Assembly (NCBI GenBank): GCA_003242605.1
Contig: QGUZ01000249.1
Location: 1 to 7,443 of the forward strand
Source of the DNA: Actinomycetota bacterium
GTDB lineage: Bacteria > Actinomycetota > Actinomycetes > Streptosporangiales > Streptosporangiaceae
DNA: 7,443 nt
Direction: 5' to 3'
The stretch's first letter is position 1; each line of letters starts with the position of its first letter. The notes under the pieces are model-generated. The model did not search any database, was not told the origin of the DNA, and saw nothing but the letters and a program-made list of their open reading frames with translations. Of this stretch, positions 5,352-7,443 are shown piece after piece. Both the position numbers and the translations under genes were made by a program.

Positions 5352-6524
5352 ATGGCCAAGCGGGCCTACGTACGTACCAAGCCACATCTCAACATAGGGA
5401 CGATCGGTCACGTCGACCACGGGAAGACGACTCTCACCGCCGCGATCACCAAGGTGCTCAGCGAGCACGGCGGCGCGGCGTACGTGCCGTTCGAGCGGAT
5501 CGACCGCGCTCCGGAGGAGGCACGCCGCGGCATCACCATCAACATCTCGCACGTCGAGTACGAGACCCCGAGCCGGCACTACGCCCACGTGGACATGCCC
5601 GGCCACGCCGACTACGTGAAGAACATGATCACGGGGGCGGCGCAGCTCGACGGCGCGATCCTCGTGGTGTCGGCGCAGGACGGCGTGATGCCGCAGACCC
5701 GCGAGCACGTGCTGCTCGCCCGCCGGGTCGGGGTGGAGCACGTGGTGGTCGCGCTCAACAAGGCCGACGACGCCGACCCCGAGCTCGCCGACCTCGTCGA
5801 GCTGGAGGTGCGCGAGCTGCTCGCCGAGCACGGGTACCGGGACGCGCCGGTGGTGCGGGTCTCCGGGCTGCGCGCCCTGGAGGGCGACCCGCGCTGGGTG
5901 GCCGCGATCCGGGACCTGCTGCAGGCGATCGACGACCACATCCCGGTCCCGGTGCGGTACACCGACGCGCCGTTCCTGCTGCCGGTGGAGAACGTGCTCA
6001 CCGTCACCGGCCGGGGCACGGTGGTGACCGGCGCGATCGAGCGCGGCCGCATCCGGGTCGGCGAGAGCGTGACCGCGGTCGGCCTCGGCGCGGACTTCAC
6101 CGCCGTCGTCACCGGGGTGGAGACCTTCGGCAAGACGATGGAGTACGGCGAGGCGGGCGACAACGCCGCGCTGCTGCTCCGCGGCGTGCGGCGCGACCAG
6201 GTGCGGCGCGGCATGGTGCTCGCGGCCCCCGGCAGCGTCACCGCGCACACCCGGTTCACCGCCGAGATCTACCTGCTCACCGCGGCCGAGGGCGGGCGCA
6301 GCACCCCGATCACCTCCGGCTACCGGCCGCAGTTCTACCTGCGGACCGCGGACGTGCCCGGCCGGATCGACCTCGGCGGCGAGTCCCTCGCCCTGCCCGG
6401 CGAGACCGTCACGGTCACCGTCGAGCTGGGCAAGCCGGTGGCGCTGGAGACCGGGCTCGGCTTCGCCGTCCGGGAGGGCGGCCGCACGGTCGGCGGCGGC
6501 AGCGTCACCGCCCTGCTCGGCTAG
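5352..6524 (+). CDS. tuf3: Divergent elongation factor Tu (EF-Tu3 type)
   Basis: 390 aa; EF-Tu delivers aminoacyl-tRNA to the ribosome as a GTP complex. All three domains are present. GTPase motifs are intact: GHVDHGKT (19-26), RGITIN (59-64), DMPGH (81-85), NKAD (136-139), SGL (171-173). Start YVRTKPHLNIGT, DMPGH for the usual DCPGH, and PVENVLT match, from memory, the streptomycete EF-Tu3 group rather than housekeeping EF-Tu1. By hand alignment, E. coli Q124, Y160, R230 and G275 become R125, H160, A228 and A273, sites tied to kirromycin, pulvomycin and GE2270 resistance. G316, Q329, R333, A375 and G257 are unchanged. In the amino-acid pocket D216 and F218 become N214 and L216; H66, E215, T228 and N273 are kept. 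ATG 5352 follows GGGGA at 5341-5345. The gene stands alone, not beside fusA as tuf1 normally does. S. ramocissimus EF-Tu3 is reported resistant to three inhibitor classes; S. coelicolor tuf3 is under ppGpp control. Confidence 0.93.
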   Translation: MAKRAYVRTKPHLNIGTIGHVDHGKTTLTAAITKVLSEHGGAAYVPFERIDRAPEEARRGITINISHVEYETPSRHYAHVDMPGHADYVKNMITGAAQLDGAILVVSAQDGVMPQTREHVLLARRVGVEHVVVALNKADDADPELADLVELEVRELLAEHGYRDAPVVRVSGLRALEGDPRWVAAIRDLLQAIDDHIPVPVRYTDAPFLLPVENVLTVTGRGTVVTGAIERGRIRVGESVTAVGLGADFTAVVTGVETFGKTMEYGEAGDNAALLLRGVRRDQVRRGMVLAAPGSVTAHTRFTAEIYLLTAAEGGRSTPITSGYRPQFYLRTADVPGRIDLGGESLALPGETVTVTVELGKPVALETGLGFAVREGGRTVGGGSVTALLG

Positions 6525-6529
6525 CGCGC

Positions 6530-6566
6530 GGCCCGGACCCGCGGAATCGCCCCGCCGGTCCGGGCC
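6530..6566. terminator. Hairpin between the EF-Tu gene and the CPBP gene, probably a two-way terminator
   Basis: GGCCCGGACC (6530-6539) and GGTCCGGGCC (6557-6566) are perfect 10-bp complements with a 17-nt loop. It begins 5 nt after the EF-Tu stop and ends 8 nt before the stop of the convergent minus-strand gene, so it can serve both transcripts. No T-tract is present. Confidence 0.65.
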
Positions 6567-6574
6567 GGTGCGGC

Positions 6575-7443
6575 TCAGCCCGCCGTACCCGGCCGGTCCG
6601 CCGGGTCCGGGGCGGCGGGCGGCCGGACCCGGAACAGGATCACGGCGAGCAGGGCGAGCAGCGCCCAGCCGACCAGGCCGAGCAGCCCGGCGAGGAACAG
6701 GTTGGGCGGCGCGGCCGCGTCGCCGACGAGCATGGGGAGCCCGGCCCAGGCGTTGACCGCCGCGTGCGCGATCACGGCGGGCCACACGCTGCCGGAGTAC
6801 AGCCGCAGCCAGGCGAGGACCGCGCCCGCGATCACGCAGAACCCGACGAAGGCGGGGGCCGCCCACGCGCCGAGCCGCGCGTAGTTGTAGCCGAGCAGGG
6901 TGAGCGGCGCGTGCCACAGGCCCCAGATCACGCCGGAGAGCAGGATCGCCGGCCACATGCCGTACCGGGTGAGGTACGGCAGCAGCCAGCCGCGCCAGCC
7001 CCACTCCTCGCCCAGCGCGGGGATCGCGTTGATCAGCGGCGTCGCGAGCAGGGCCGACCCCAGCTGGGCGAGGACGAGCGTCGCCGGGTCGGCCGGCGGC
7101 GCGCCGGAGCCGGACCGGGCGATCGCCAGGCGGAAGAGGCTGAAGCCGTGGAGGTCGACCTCGAGCACGCCGATCGCGACGCTCAGCGCGACGGCGAGCA
7201 CGGCGAGCACCGGCACGCCCAGCCAGGCCGCGACCATGAGCCCGATGGTGCGGCGCCGCGAGTCGCCCATGCCGAGGCCGGTGCGGGCGGCCCACTCCTC
7301 GCGCGGCAGGTCGCGGTGGCCGATGCGCCACACCGCGAGCACGCCGAGGGTGGGGGTGGCCATCATCGCCACGCCGATGAGCTGGGCGACCGGCGCGTCC
7401 AGCGGGACCCCGCCCAGCCAGATCGGCGATGCGGCCAGCCACG
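6575..7443 (-). CDS. CPBP (Abi/CAAX) family intramembrane metalloprotease-like protein, 5' end cut by window
   Basis: At least 288 aa; the frame stays open to the right edge (reading WLAASPIWLGG upstream), so the GTG at 7372 is probably internal. It is a multi-pass membrane protein of about 7-8 hydrophobic segments. The three family motifs are present: GEEWGWR (Glu pair codons 7004-7009, Arg 6992-6994), WGLWHAP (His codon 6911-6913) and HAAVN (His 6764-6766, Asn 6752-6754). These Glu/His/Asn residues form the active site of the Rce1/CPBP glutamate-type proteases. Bacterial members are linked to bacteriocin immunity, peptide processing or membrane-protein scaffolding; the substrate here is unknown. 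A Pro/Ala/Asp-rich cytoplasmic tail ends the protein. The gene converges with the EF-Tu gene across a shared hairpin, so no common operon is implied. Confidence 0.9.
   Translation of the reverse strand, partial: WLAASPIWLGGVPLDAPVAQLIGVAMMATPTLGVLAVWRIGHRDLPREEWAARTGLGMGDSRRRTIGLMVAAWLGVPVLAVLAVALSVAIGVLEVDLHGFSLFRLAIARSGSGAPPADPATLVLAQLGSALLATPLINAIPALGEEWGWRGWLLPYLTRYGMWPAILLSGVIWGLWHAPLTLLGYNYARLGAWAAPAFVGFCVIAGAVLAWLRLYSGSVWPAVIAHAAVNAWAGLPMLVGDAAAPPNLFLAGLLGLVGWALLALLAVILFRVRPPAAPDPADRPGTAG

Noticed and set aside
4908..7442. 844-aa minus-strand ORF across the EF-Tu and CPBP region
   Set aside because: It is antisense to the intact EF-Tu gene and in a different frame from the CPBP protein; composition is low-complexity Arg/Ala/Gly/His.
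1..7443. tRNA, rRNA, transposase or CRISPR features
   Set aside because: No cloverleaf, rRNA segment, transposase motif, terminal inverted repeats or spaced repeat array was found on reading both strands.

Overview
The window is very GC-rich, its codons end almost always in G or C, and it carries an Lsr2 nucleoid protein, a soluble bacterial P450 and an EF-Tu3-type elongation factor. Together these point to a filamentous actinomycete (Streptomyces or Streptosporangiaceae-like). The exact genus cannot be fixed from the sequence.

Layout, left to right. (1) Bases 1-2498, plus strand: the end of a biotin carboxyl carrier protein (accB, cut by the window edge), a free-standing biotin carboxylase (accC) and a zinc-finger-type adenylate kinase paralogue, closely spaced as one operon. 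Most actinomycete acyl-CoA carboxylases use a fused BC-BCCP subunit, so separate subunits suggest a dedicated malonyl-CoA supply. (2) 2512-2886, minus strand: a small one-pass membrane protein of unknown function. (3) 2887-3218: a divergent control region with a threefold GAATCCCG-type repeat. (4) 3219-3590, plus strand: lsr2, whose last codons form a perfect 12-bp hairpin. (5) 3591-3727: a convergent terminator region. (6) 3728-4915, minus strand: a complete cytochrome P450. (7) 4916-5351: a divergent intergenic region with an ambiguous small ORF and two mutually exclusive hairpins ahead of the next gene. (8) 5352-6524, plus strand: a divergent EF-Tu (tuf3 type). (9) 6575 to the window edge, minus strand: a CPBP/Abi-type membrane protease, its start beyond the window.

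The most interesting element is the EF-Tu paralogue. At the positions matching E. coli Q124, Y160, R230 and G275 it carries R, H, A and A. Changes at these sites are linked to resistance to kirromycin, pulvomycin and GE2270-type EF-Tu inhibitors. Its amino-acid side-chain pocket also differs (D216 to N, F218 to L). All catalytic GTPase motifs are intact, so it looks like a working, inhibitor-tolerant spare EF-Tu. Beside a P450 and a separate acetyl-CoA carboxylase pair, this may be the edge of a specialised-metabolite locus with target-based self-protection. The alternative is the ordinary, widely distributed tuf3 of streptomycetes beside unrelated genes. The window alone cannot decide between them.
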